Assembly (NCBI GenBank): GCA_947168395.1
Contig: CAMVLT010000002.1
Coordinates: 169,796-233,795, forward strand
DNA from: an uncultured Prevotellaceae bacterium
GTDB lineage: Bacteria > Bacteroidota > Bacteroidia > Bacteroidales > Bacteroidaceae
Direction of reading: 5' to 3'
DNA: 64,000 nucleotides
The stretch's first letter is position 1; each line of letters begins with the position of its first letter. Below, piece after piece: positions 24,609 to 35,141 of this stretch. The notes beneath the pieces were generated by a model. It was not told where the DNA came from and did no database searches. It saw nothing but the letters and a program-made list of their open reading frames with translations. A program made the position numbers and the translations under genes.

Positions 24609-24774
24609 ATTACAATATTACAATATTACATTATTACAAAATGCTTGTTTTTAACTATTGGTTATAATAATATATTTATATATAAATATATATATTATAA
24701 AAATATTTCTCTTAACTTATGGGTATTCAAAAAGGGGCAAAATGTAATAATGTAATAATGTAATAATGTAATAA
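24609..24774. repeat. Inverted arrays of 8-bp iterons around an AT-rich core (origin-like)
   Basis: Left array 24609-24640: ATTACAAT, ATTACAAT, ATTACATT, ATTACAAA. Right array 24743-24774: four copies of TGTAATAA. Each is flanked on its core side by GCAAAATG or ATGC. The core (24645-24735) is nearly all A/T with runs of TATATA. Same layout as 1732-1879, again just upstream of a DUF3987 gene. Fits an iteron-controlled replication origin or operator. Confidence 0.75.
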
Positions 24775-24828
24775 TCCTAAGAGGAATGATTTAAGAAAAT
24801 TATTAACAAAATGTATAAATGAAAGATT

Positions 24829-25344
24829 ATGGCAAAGAAAGTTTTGAAGAAGTTCCGTTCTACGAACACCATCTACGAGGACTATTCTATCGACATTGCA
24901 CCCTTCCAGCAGACGGGCGAGTCGAGCCAGATGGACGTGGTGGAGAGTAGCGGCGGCAAGATGTTCCTGACGAAGGGAACGAAGAAGCAGACGCGGTGCA
25001 TCCACTTAGCTGTTGACAGCAAGGAGAAAGACCCCGTAGGCAAGTTGTACCAGCAGTTGGACAATGTACTGGCGCAGGCCCGGCGTGACGGGCAGGACCT
25101 GCCGGAGTACAAGGCCCCGACGGTGCCCAAGGGCACGGTGCTGGAAAAGTGTGATGACTTTACCTGCTGCGTGAACAACGCGCAGGGTAAGGTTGAAGTC
25201 TCTCTGTGCATCGACCTCTCCAAGGATGTTGATTTCTGTAGCAAGTTATTCAAGATTTACTCAAACCTGTCAAGATGTTTGCACTACAACGAAGATTCTT
25301 TGAAGAAACTGTGCCGGCAACTCGCGAAACGTGGTGCGAGCTGA
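24829..25344 (+). CDS. Unknown protein coupled to the primase-helicase gene
   Basis: A 171-residue protein, start ATG 24829, 54 bases after the right iteron array. It has no signal peptide or membrane segment. Visible features are a basic N-terminus (MAKKVLKKFR), a mid-region DPVGKLYQQLDNVLAQARRD and several Cys residues. The family is not recognised. Its last 70 bases overlap the start of the next gene in another frame, so the two are probably translationally coupled and work together in element replication (inference). Confidence 0.55.
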   Translation: MAKKVLKKFRSTNTIYEDYSIDIAPFQQTGESSQMDVVESSGGKMFLTKGTKKQTRCIHLAVDSKEKDPVGKLYQQLDNVLAQARRDGQDLPEYKAPTVPKGTVLEKCDDFTCCVNNAQGKVEVSLCIDLSKDVDFCSKLFKIYSNLSRCLHYNEDSLKKLCRQLAKRGAS

Positions 25345-27776
25345 GCAACGACCCCAGCGTGAAACGGCGCATAGCCGAGTGCCGGCAACTCTACGGCGCA
25401 GGCGACGTGAAGGGCTACACCGCTAAGAAGCGCGGCCTGCCACTGGCCTGCTATATGTGTACGTTCCTCGACAGCAAGGGAGCGAAGGACGATATGCCTC
25501 TGGGTGCATGGCGCACCCAGCAGGCTGCCAAGCTGAACGGCCTGATCATGCATGACTTTGACAAGTTGTCGCACATCGGCCTGACGGTGAAGGAACTCTA
25601 CGACGCCCTGCCGACGCACTGGTTTGACGACAAGAGCTGCCCGACGGCCATACTGCTTGCGCACGTCACGCCGAGCGGCGACGGACTGAGGTTGGTGACG
25701 ATGGCCAACGCCGACCTGACGATTGAGCAGAACCAGCTGGCTCTGCTGACTCAAATCAAGGCTTTGGACCCCGAGCGGTTCAAGGGCTTGTCGAACGATG
25801 GCAGCTGCATCAATGCTGACCGGGCATCGTTTATGGTAGACAGTGAATCAGTATTTTTTATTAACGACAGAATTTTTGATTATGACAACGAAAGATATGA
25901 TGAGAAGTGGGGGGCGAAATACCGGACCCACCCCCGTCCCCTCAAGACCCACCAGACCCTCCAGACCCTCCCCCGACCCCTCCCTGTTGAGGGAGGGGAG
26001 AAGGGTGAAGAGGCGGTGAATGCCCCCCTCCCTAAACAGGGAGGGGATGGGGGGAGGGTCTTCTACCACGACGTTTCCTACTTGGCCGTCATCAACACTT
26101 GGTTTGAGCAGAACGGTGGGGTTCCTAAAGAGGGCGACCGTCACAAGACGTTGCTAAAGCTCTGCTCTGATTTGCGCTACATCACGGACAACGACGCCTC
26201 GTTCCTGTTTGATGTCATCTGTCGCGCCACCTTCGTGAAGGACCTCATCGAGAAAGAGGGTCGCCAGGAGGAAATCAAGCGCATCTGCCAAGACGTGACC
26301 GCCAAGGAACTGTGGTGGGGCACGCCGAAGCGGCTGAAGGCCGTGCTCGATGCTTTAGGGCTGGGAAAAGCGGTCAAGTCGAAGGCTAACGGCGTGGCTA
26401 CCGACGAGGAAGTTTTAGAGGTGTTCTGTAGCTTCAACGACCGTCTGAGTCCGCTGCTGACGGAACCCTATTCGTGGGCAGCTAAGACTACGACCGAGAC
26501 GAACCTGCTGCCTGCTGTCTTCGCCAGCGGTGCCATGTTCTGCACGCTGATGACGCGCTGCTGGTACGAGCACTACGACGGCAACCTGACGAGGCTGAAC
26601 CCGACGGCGATGTTCATCGGGCCTCCTGCCGCAGGCAAGAGCTTCGTTGACCGTCTCGACCGTCAGATTATGGCGGCGATGAAAACCGCCGATGCCCCAG
26701 GGCGTGAAGCCGAGAAGGAGTACAAGCGGAAGCTGAAGGAACGCTCTTCGTCGTCGAAAGCGCAGAAGGGCGAACCGCTTGAGATGCCGCAGGAGATGAT
26801 TCGTTATTTGCCCTCGAAAACGTCGAACGCCGTATTCTTCCGCCGGTGTGAAAACGCCAAGGAGAATGTCGGGGGCGAACTGATGCACCTGCACCTCTAT
26901 ATGTTCGACTCGGAACTGGACTCGGCGGTAGGCGCACAGAAGAGCGACTGGGCAGGCAAGCACGACCTGGAGTTGAAGGCGTTCCACAACGAGTTCAGCG
27001 GCGTGGACTATGCCAACAACGACTCGGTGAACGACGTGATACAGGTGTTCTGGAACCAGGTCATCACGGGTACGCCCGTGTCGCTGGCCAAGAAGTTCAA
27101 CCGCCGCAACATCAACGACGGTTTTTGTACTCGCGTCAGCATCTGCAAGATATGGCCTGAGAAGTACAAGATGCTGGCACGCCGCCAGGCGGAGTCGAAC
27201 TACACCATCGACTCGAAACTGAAGGAGTGGGGCTTCCGCTTCGACGGCATGAGGGGCGAGCTGCAAATCCAGCCGTTGGTCGACCACTGCTATAACCTGT
27301 GCGAACAATACGCCAAGGAGGCAGAAGAACTGACTGACGACGTGTTGGACCTGCTGCGCAAGCGTGCCGTCTACTATGCCATCTGGTACACCGTGCCGCG
27401 CATCTATGGCCGCCAATGGGAGCAGTACCGCGAGACGGGCCGTGTGGAAATCAACGACGATGACCTGCGTTTCGCCAGCATCATCTACGAGTCCGTCATC
27501 TACTGGCAGGACTTCTTCTTCGGCAACATGATGCAGGAGACTTGGGACGATGCACAGCACGACGTGAAGCCGAGAAAGAAGAATTCAAAGGCCAACAACG
27601 ATTTTGAGGCTCTGCCCGAGGTGTTTGAGATAAAAGACGTAGTGAGGGTGGCTAATTTGAGTGCTACGTCAGCCAATACTCGTGTATGCCGTTGGAAGGA
27701 TGCTGGCTACGTTGTGCCTATCGGTAACAGTAAGCCTGCTAAATACAAGAAAATGGTATCAGCTATTGTCGTATGA
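25275..27776 (+). CDS. BT4734/VirE-N and DUF3987 primase-helicase
   Basis: An 833-residue protein. The N-terminal part (about 20-215; CYMCTFLDSKGAK, GLIMHDFDKLSH, LAHVTPSGDGLRLVT, NADRASFM) matches the BT4734/VirE N-terminal primase-like domain. A middle helical region (about 265-370) follows, then a DUF3987 ATPase (about 385-740) with Walker A FIGPPAAGKSF near 457 and downstream blocks such as MFDSELDSAVG and ITGTPVSLAKKF. This domain arrangement is a known replication protein of integrated elements in Bacteroidota. Between the first two parts there is an in-frame insertion of two palindromic repeats (25926-26059). It may start later than 25275, as the first residues overlap the previous gene. 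A terminator follows at 27796-27830. Confidence 0.8.
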   Translation: MFALQRRFFEETVPATRETWCELSNDPSVKRRIAECRQLYGAGDVKGYTAKKRGLPLACYMCTFLDSKGAKDDMPLGAWRTQQAAKLNGLIMHDFDKLSHIGLTVKELYDALPTHWFDDKSCPTAILLAHVTPSGDGLRLVTMANADLTIEQNQLALLTQIKALDPERFKGLSNDGSCINADRASFMVDSESVFFINDRIFDYDNERYDEKWGAKYRTHPRPLKTHQTLQTLPRPLPVEGGEKGEEAVNAPLPKQGGDGGRVFYHDVSYLAVINTWFEQNGGVPKEGDRHKTLLKLCSDLRYITDNDASFLFDVICRATFVKDLIEKEGRQEEIKRICQDVTAKELWWGTPKRLKAVLDALGLGKAVKSKANGVATDEEVLEVFCSFNDRLSPLLTEPYSWAAKTTTETNLLPAVFASGAMFCTLMTRCWYEHYDGNLTRLNPTAMFIGPPAAGKSFVDRLDRQIMAAMKTADAPGREAEKEYKRKLKERSSSSKAQKGEPLEMPQEMIRYLPSKTSNAVFFRRCENAKENVGGELMHLHLYMFDSELDSAVGAQKSDWAGKHDLELKAFHNEFSGVDYANNDSVNDVIQVFWNQVITGTPVSLAKKFNRRNINDGFCTRVSICKIWPEKYKMLARRQAESNYTIDSKLKEWGFRFDGMRGELQIQPLVDHCYNLCEQYAKEAEELTDDVLDLLRKRAVYYAIWYTVPRIYGRQWEQYRETGRVEINDDDLRFASIIYESVIYWQDFFFGNMMQETWDDAQHDVKPRKKNSKANNDFEALPEVFEIKDVVRVANLSATSANTRVCRWKDAGYVVPIGNSKPAKYKKMVSAIVV
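25926..26059. repeat. Two GC-rich palindromic repeats in frame in the primase gene
   Basis: Subunits at about 25965-26004 (CCCCTCCCTGTTGAGGGAGG) and 26022-26058 (CCCTCCCTAAACAGGGAGGG), preceded by a C-rich tract. Together they add about 45 residues (LPRPLPVEGGEKGEE, APLPKQGGDGG) between two domains. Confidence 0.8.
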
Positions 27777-27795
27777 GTGTGGAGATTAAGTAAGG

Positions 27796-27830
27796 AAAAC
27801 GCCCTTCTTCAGAGGGGCGTTTTTTTTTTT
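27796..27830 (+). terminator. Terminator after the primase-helicase gene
   Basis: AAAACGCCC pairs with GGGCGTTTT and runs into ten or more T residues. Confidence 0.85.
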
Positions 27831-27898
27831 CTAATATTACATTATTACATTATTACATTATTACAAAATGCGTTTTTTTTTTTCATATTACGACTTTT
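27831..27898 (-). repeat. Right inverted repeat of the accessory island
   Basis: Reverse complement matches 19969-20036: GTCGTAATATG, A-run, GCATTTTG, four 8-bp units (27834-27865) and TAG. It lies 28 bases before the GH2 gene's stop. Confidence 0.8.
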
Positions 27899-27925
27899 GT
27901 TGAGTGACCGTCTCCGCGAGCCTGG

Positions 27926-30900
27926 CTATTCCATCATCTTCATGCCGTTCTGTATGAAGATTCTTTTTGTGGGGGCCTTGCTGGCCAGGCGGTGGCCCTG
28001 CAGGTCGAAGTACTGGCCGTTGGGCGTTTGACGTTGGGTACCGAACTTTGTGTGATTGATGGCTGTGACGTCGGCATCGGCCTGGATGCCTACCTCGGCG
28101 GCACTGGTCCAGGCATTGCCGTTAATCTCGCTCTTGGCAACAAACTTCAGGTAGCGGCCTACGGTGGCGGTCTTCAGCTTGGCCACCTGTAGCGAGGTGG
28201 CGTTCTTGAACTCGCCGGTGGCTACGGGCTGTCCCCAAGTCTTGCCGTCGGTGCTCAGGTACACCTCGTAGGCTTTCACCATGCCGTTCTGGTTACCGTC
28301 CTGTCGCGCGAGGTAGGTGAAGGCTGTGACGCGGTAGGTCTTCACCATGTCGATGACGAGCGTGTGGGGGCACTTCGGCTCGTTGGCGCCCCAGTCGGTG
28401 TGCCAGAAGGTGTCGTTCTTGCCGTCGATGGCCAGTCGGGCTTCGTTGCCGCCGTGCTGGCTGTCGGTGCTGACCACCCGCCAGCCGCTCTTGCTGATGT
28501 ATGCGTCGAGGTCGTAGGTGGCCTTGGGGCTGCCAAAGAGGCTGCCTCCGGAACCCCACGCCGTGATGGTGCAGGCATCGTTGTGGACGAAGGGTGCCGT
28601 GTAGTCTTGCGGCTCGCCGCCGTCAATGCGGTATTTGATGGTTGCTCCTTTCTCAGGCGTGCTCAGCTTGATACGCCCGTTCTCCATGCGTTCGCAGGAC
28701 ACGGCCTGATGGACGATCATGCTGACGCGGGCCTTGGCGGCGGGGCGCTCCTCAGCCGTGAGTGGCATTATCATAAAGCGGAAGGGCGTGCTGGCGGCAT
28801 GCAGCTCGTACTGCTCCATCACGTCGGGGCCGCAGCTGGCGTTGCCGAGTCCACGGGTGGCGGCATCGAGCGAGACGACGGCGTTGGCGCACGACTTGAA
28901 CTGATAGGTGTGGCGCGAGCGGTTGTTGCGGTCGGTATAATTATCCTCGGGGCGGAAGTGAACGGCTGAGGCTGCCATCTGCTCAGGGGCAACGAAGAGC
29001 AGTCCCCGACCGTCGGCATTGCGCAGCGACATCCAGCGTACTTCCTGCTTTGTGCCGTGCTCCTGCGGCAGTATGTAGCCCTCGTACTGGTCGGTCACGG
29101 TGCTCGCGTAGATGCCGGGCAGGCAAGCCTCCTTGCGGTCGCGGTAGCTGTCCCACGGGCCGCGCCCGAACCATTGCAGCTGCTCGAAGTCGGCAGGCAT
29201 CTCTAACCGGAAGCCCAGTTTGGGAATGATGGCTCCGGTGGCGGAGGGGCGTATGAGGGTGCTGACCATGATGGTGCCGTCGGCAAGGACATAGTAGGCG
29301 GCGACAACGTCGAAGCGGGTGCCGTTCTTGCCGGTATAGGTGCTGTTGAGCGCGACGTAGACGGTGCGGTCGTAGGACAATGACTGCACCTCGGCGTCGG
29401 TACCTTTTACGGTGAGCTTGCGTAGCCCCATGTTGTCCCAGCTGGCACTCTGCCGGCCGTCGTTGTCGGTGGGCAGGCGGAAGGCGTTGAGCAGCAGTGG
29501 CTTGCTCAGCATCTGCACACCATCGTAGTAGTAGCCCGACAGCGTGCCCTGCGTCTTGCTGAAGACAGCCTTCAGGCGCGAGTTCTGGACGGTGATGGTC
29601 TGTGTGTTCTCGTCTATCGTCAAAGCGTCGTGGCCGAACAGTTCCCCTGGGTTGAAATCAGGCTTCTTGGCTTCTTGGACAGACAGTTTCTCCTCAGCCA
29701 CCACGTAGCCGGCGTCGGCCCACAGCGTCTTTCCTTTCTGTGTGGCAGTAAAGCGGATGAAGGCTTCCTTGGAAGCATCGAGCGCTGAGAGTGCCGTGAG
29801 GTCGATGTTGACGACGGCGCTGTCGGCAGCAGCTACCTCCTGGTCGATGGCGCCGCTGCTCAGCACGTTGCCCTCCTCGTCAACCAGCTGGTAGCTGACG
29901 TCGTAAGCGGTGCTCGACAGGAAGGCCATCTTGTTCTTGATGCGGAATTGCGAGGGCTTGCCTTTCACGGCCTTGAATTCCAATGGCTGGTACACCTTCT
30001 TGGTATTATACGACTTGGCCGTCAGGCTCCAGTCGGGGCGCACCAGTCCGTTGATGCAGAAGTTGCCGTCGTTGGGGTTGTCGCCGAAGTCGCCGCCGTA
30101 GGCCCAGTAGTCCTTGCCGCCCGACTTAGTGAGCAGTCCCTGGTCCTTGAAGTCCCAGATGAACTCTCCCGTCAGGCAGGGGTACTTTTCGTAGAGGTTG
30201 AACATGTCGCGCACGTTGCCCATCGAGTTGCCCATCGAGTGGGAGTTCTCGCACTGGATGTGCGGCTTCTGCCCCGTCTTGCCCTTGCGCGACGAGCCAA
30301 TCCACTCGATAGTCTCGTAGCTGCCGTACATCGTCGACGACACGTCGGCATAGTCGCTGTTGCCCTCGTAGTGGGTGGGGCGCGTCTTGTCGAGCTGCTT
30401 GATGGCCTGGGCTACGTATTTGAAGTTGTCGCCGCCGCCGCTCTCATTGCCGAACGACCACATAAAGATGCAGGCGTGGTTGCGCAGCCAGCGCACCTGG
30501 TTCTCGGAGCGCTCGACCATAGCCGGGCGGAACAGCTGTAGCGACGACAGCTTCTGGTGGGCATGGCACTCGACGTCGGCCTCGGCCAGCACGTAGAGGC
30601 CGTAGCGGTCGCAGAGGTCGTAGAACACGGGGTCGTTGGGGTAGTGCGATGTGCGCACGGCATTGATGTTCAGCCGCTTCATGGTGCGGATGTCCTCCTC
30701 CATCTCCTCGGCGGTGATGGCACGGCCGTTGACGGGCGAGAAGTCGTGGCGGTTGACACCGTGGAACACCATGCGCCGCCCGTTGATGGTGAGGGCGCCG
30801 TCGCTGCGGATGGCCACCTCGCGGAAGCCCACCTTGCAGCCTCGGATGTCGTAGACGTGGCCGGCATCGTCCTTCAGCGTCAGCACGAGGTCGTAGAGGC

Positions 30901-31945
30901 TGGGCGTCTCAGCACTCCACAGGCGGGGGGCTGTTACGTCCATTGTAAGAGAAGTGGAGGCCTCCCCAAGCCCCTCCAAAGGAGGGGGTGTCTGGTTACC
31001 AGTATAGGTGAGGGGGGCTGTGGCGGTAGCAATGACTGTCCCATTGTCTAAAATCTTCGCCTCAACACTTAGGTTAGCCCCTCCTTCGGAGGAGTTTTGG
31101 GAGGTCTTCACCTCAATGCTGGCCTTCGCATTCTTATAACTGTTGTCAAGGTCGGTGGTGAAGAAGAAGTCGGCGATTCTGACTTTCGGTGCCGCCCACA
31201 GGAAGCAGTGGCGCTGTATGCCCGTCAGTCGCCAGTAGTCCTGGCACTCGAGGAACGAGCCGCTGGTGAAGCGGTACACCTGTAGGGCCATGACGTTCTC
31301 GCCCTCGGTCAGGTACTGCGTGATGTTGAACTCCGACGGCAGATAGGAGTCCTCCGAGTAGCCCACGCGCTGGCCGTTCACCCACAAGTAATAGCCGTGG
31401 CCTACGCCGTTGAAGCGCACGTAGACATCGCGTCCCGCCCACTCCGAGGGAACGGTAAATGTGCGGCGGTAGGTGCCCACGGGGTTGGGCATCGCGCTGT
31501 TGTAGGTGAACCAGCTGGGGCGCTCGGCCATGACGCTGTAGGTCGACTCGCTGAACGAGAAGGGATAGGCCACGTTGCAGTAGAGCGGCTTGTCCCAGGG
31601 CTTGCCGTTGTGGAGTCCCCATACCTGCCAGCTCGACGGCACATCGATGTCGGTCCATGCGGCGTCATCGTAGTCACGGGCGCAGTAGGCATCCTTGGCC
31701 AGCGACGGCTGTTTCACCCACAGGAATTTCCACTTCCCGTCCATCGACTGGTACCACGGCGACACGCTCATGTCGGTACTGGCGGCCTCGGCCTCCGAAC
31801 CCATCGGTATGTTGACGGCGTGGGCCGTCTCGCGGTTTACACTTGTCGTCTTGGGGTCGTCCCATTCCTTGCCCGTCTGGGCGATGGCCGTGGTGCAAAG
31901 CGTCAGCACGGCAGCGGTGATATAGATTCTCTTCATGCGTAACAT
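27926..31945 (-). CDS. GH2 beta-galactosidase, LacZ type
   Basis: A 1339-residue secreted GH2 enzyme (start ATG 31945, or 31936 giving MKRIYITAAVLTLC as signal peptide). Layout: sugar-binding domain (about 60-250), Ig-like domain (about 255-375), TIM barrel (about 380-670) with acid/base Glu in MWSFGNESGGG and nucleophile in PHIQCENSHSMGNSMGN, a DUF4981-like domain, beta-galactosidase small chain (about 795-1065), a chitobiase-like domain (about 1085-1150), an F5/8-type (CBM32) domain (about 1160-1290), and the tail FDLQGHRL. Two GC-rich palindromic repeats are inserted in frame in the Ig-like domain (NSSEGGANL and TPPPLEGLGEAS). It likely releases terminal galactose from plant side chains. 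Promoter box TAACTTTG at 31973-31966. Confidence 0.92.
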   Translation of the reverse strand: MLRMKRIYITAAVLTLCTTAIAQTGKEWDDPKTTSVNRETAHAVNIPMGSEAEAASTDMSVSPWYQSMDGKWKFLWVKQPSLAKDAYCARDYDDAAWTDIDVPSSWQVWGLHNGKPWDKPLYCNVAYPFSFSESTYSVMAERPSWFTYNSAMPNPVGTYRRTFTVPSEWAGRDVYVRFNGVGHGYYLWVNGQRVGYSEDSYLPSEFNITQYLTEGENVMALQVYRFTSGSFLECQDYWRLTGIQRHCFLWAAPKVRIADFFFTTDLDNSYKNAKASIEVKTSQNSSEGGANLSVEAKILDNGTVIATATAPLTYTGNQTPPPLEGLGEASTSLTMDVTAPRLWSAETPSLYDLVLTLKDDAGHVYDIRGCKVGFREVAIRSDGALTINGRRMVFHGVNRHDFSPVNGRAITAEEMEEDIRTMKRLNINAVRTSHYPNDPVFYDLCDRYGLYVLAEADVECHAHQKLSSLQLFRPAMVERSENQVRWLRNHACIFMWSFGNESGGGDNFKYVAQAIKQLDKTRPTHYEGNSDYADVSSTMYGSYETIEWIGSSRKGKTGQKPHIQCENSHSMGNSMGNVRDMFNLYEKYPCLTGEFIWDFKDQGLLTKSGGKDYWAYGGDFGDNPNDGNFCINGLVRPDWSLTAKSYNTKKVYQPLEFKAVKGKPSQFRIKNKMAFLSSTAYDVSYQLVDEEGNVLSSGAIDQEVAAADSAVVNIDLTALSALDASKEAFIRFTATQKGKTLWADAGYVVAEEKLSVQEAKKPDFNPGELFGHDALTIDENTQTITVQNSRLKAVFSKTQGTLSGYYYDGVQMLSKPLLLNAFRLPTDNDGRQSASWDNMGLRKLTVKGTDAEVQSLSYDRTVYVALNSTYTGKNGTRFDVVAAYYVLADGTIMVSTLIRPSATGAIIPKLGFRLEMPADFEQLQWFGRGPWDSYRDRKEACLPGIYASTVTDQYEGYILPQEHGTKQEVRWMSLRNADGRGLLFVAPEQMAASAVHFRPEDNYTDRNNRSRHTYQFKSCANAVVSLDAATRGLGNASCGPDVMEQYELHAASTPFRFMIMPLTAEERPAAKARVSMIVHQAVSCERMENGRIKLSTPEKGATIKYRIDGGEPQDYTAPFVHNDACTITAWGSGGSLFGSPKATYDLDAYISKSGWRVVSTDSQHGGNEARLAIDGKNDTFWHTDWGANEPKCPHTLVIDMVKTYRVTAFTYLARQDGNQNGMVKAYEVYLSTDGKTWGQPVATGEFKNATSLQVAKLKTATVGRYLKFVAKSEINGNAWTSAAEVGIQADADVTAINHTKFGTQRQTPNGQYFDLQGHRLASKAPTKRIFIQNGMKMME
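30958..30992. repeat. GC-rich palindromic repeat, in frame in GH2
   Basis: CCTCCCCAAGCCCCTCCAAA then GGAGGGGG. It encodes TPPPLEGLGEA on the minus strand. Confidence 0.65.
31076..31107. repeat. Second GC-rich palindromic repeat, in frame in GH2
   Basis: GCCCCTCCTTCGGAGGAGTT, encoding NSSEGGANL on the minus strand, about 120 bases from the first copy. Confidence 0.6.
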
Positions 31946-31965
31946 AATAATATAGAATAGGCGGC

Positions 31966-31973
31966 AAAGTTAC
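31966..31973 (-). promoter_or_regulatory. -7 box for the GH2 gene
   Basis: TAACTTTG on the minus strand, 21 bases upstream of the ATG at 31945. It shares the divergent intergenic region with the esterase promoter box at 32080-32087. Confidence 0.55.
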
Positions 31974-32079
31974 GAAAAACTTTTCTACCTACGGCCGTTT
32001 CTTGCCCTATTGTTGCATTCTTTTTACAATTAGCAAAGCAGTTGCAACAAATCCTAAAGCCCGTTTCAGAAAAAAGCAA

Positions 32080-32087
32080 TACTTTTG
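32080..32087 (+). promoter_or_regulatory. -7 box for the CE6-CE1 gene
   Basis: TACTTTTG, 29 bases before the ATG at 32117. No exact TTTG lies at the expected -33 distance. Confidence 0.5.
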
Positions 32088-32104
32088 CAACATTATTACT
32101 TTAA

Positions 32105-34180
<2,076 letters not shown>

Positions 34181-34197
34181 AAAGTGAGAAGTGAGAA

Positions 34198-35082
34198 GTG
34201 GAACGTAATAAGGAAATCTATAAGGTTACACTAATTGGAGGAGCAGTAAACGTAGTGTTGCTGCTCTTCAAGTTCATGGCGGGCATCATGGGGCATAGTG
34301 CCGCCATGGTGGCCGATGCCGTTCACTCGCTTTCCGACTTCGTTACCGACATCATCGTCGTGCTGTTCGTCCGTATCAGCAGCATGCCCAAGGACAAGTC
34401 GCACGACTACGGCCACGGCAAGTACGAGACACTGGCCATGACGCTGATAGGTATGGCATTGCTCGGCGTGGCCATAGGCATCGTCTACAACGGGGCGGTG
34501 AAGATTGTGGCATGGATAGACGGCACACCGTTGGAGGCACCCGGCATGCTGGCCCTATGGGCGGCGCTGCTCTCGGTGGTGCTCAAGGAGGGCATCTACC
34601 ACTACTCGATAGTAAAGGCACGGCAGCTGAATTCGCCGGCGGTCGAGGCTAATGCGTGGCATCACCGCAGCGACGCGCTGTCGTCAGTCGGCACGGCTTT
34701 GGGCATTGGCGGCGCCATCTTCTTAGGACAGCGGTGGACGGTGCTCGACCCTGTAGCTTCGGTGATTGTGGGCGCGTTCATCGTGAAAGTGGCAGCAGGA
34801 TTGCTATGGGGCGGTATCGGCGACCTGATGGAACATTCGCTGCCCGACGATGTAGAGGACGAGATGCTGCGCTTAGCGGCTTCGGTGCCGGGGGTGGAGG
34901 AACCTCACGACCTGCGTACCCGCCGCATAGGCAACCACTACGCCATTGAGATGCACATCCTGATGGATGGCGACATCAGTCTGCGTGAGGCCCACGACAA
35001 AGCCTCGGAGGTGGAGCAGCTGCTAAGAGACCGCTACGGCGAGGAAACCCACGTGGCGGTGCATGTGGAACCAAAACAATGA
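34198..35082 (+). CDS. Cation diffusion facilitator family transporter
   Basis: A 294-residue inner-membrane transporter of the CDF family, exporting Zn2+, Fe2+ or other divalent metals against H+. Six hydrophobic segments are visible (about 12-32, 38-55, 78-100, 115-135, 155-175, 182-200). Metal-site motifs are ADAVHSLSDF (HxxxD) in the second helix and AWHHRSDALSS (HxxxD) in the fifth. A cytoplasmic C-terminal domain (about 205-294) is typical. The start is GTG 34198, 17 bases after the CE6-CE1 stop and preceded by short GTGAGAA repeats. It seems to have no link to polysaccharide use other than position. Confidence 0.92.
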   Translation: MERNKEIYKVTLIGGAVNVVLLLFKFMAGIMGHSAAMVADAVHSLSDFVTDIIVVLFVRISSMPKDKSHDYGHGKYETLAMTLIGMALLGVAIGIVYNGAVKIVAWIDGTPLEAPGMLALWAALLSVVLKEGIYHYSIVKARQLNSPAVEANAWHHRSDALSSVGTALGIGGAIFLGQRWTVLDPVASVIVGAFIVKVAAGLLWGGIGDLMEHSLPDDVEDEMLRLAASVPGVEEPHDLRTRRIGNHYAIEMHILMDGDISLREAHDKASEVEQLLRDRYGEETHVAVHVEPKQ

Positions 35083-35085
35083 AAA

Positions 35086-35120
35086 CCCACCCCCTGCCCC
35101 TCCCGAACGGGAGGGGAGGT
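35086..35120. repeat. GC-rich palindromic repeat at the 5' end of the DPP gene
   Basis: Contains CCCCTCCCGAACGGGAGGGG. It lies between the CDF stop (35082) and the likely ATG of the peptidase (35142). It is readable in frame with the peptidase as THPLPLPNGRGGD, which would give a misleading upstream start at 35079. Confidence 0.75.
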
Positions 35121-35141
35121 GATATACAATTGTCAATTCTT

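Noticed and set aside
35079..35141. Upstream start for the DPP-IV-like peptidase at 35079
   Set aside because: The extra residues come from a palindromic repeat and would precede a clear signal peptide.
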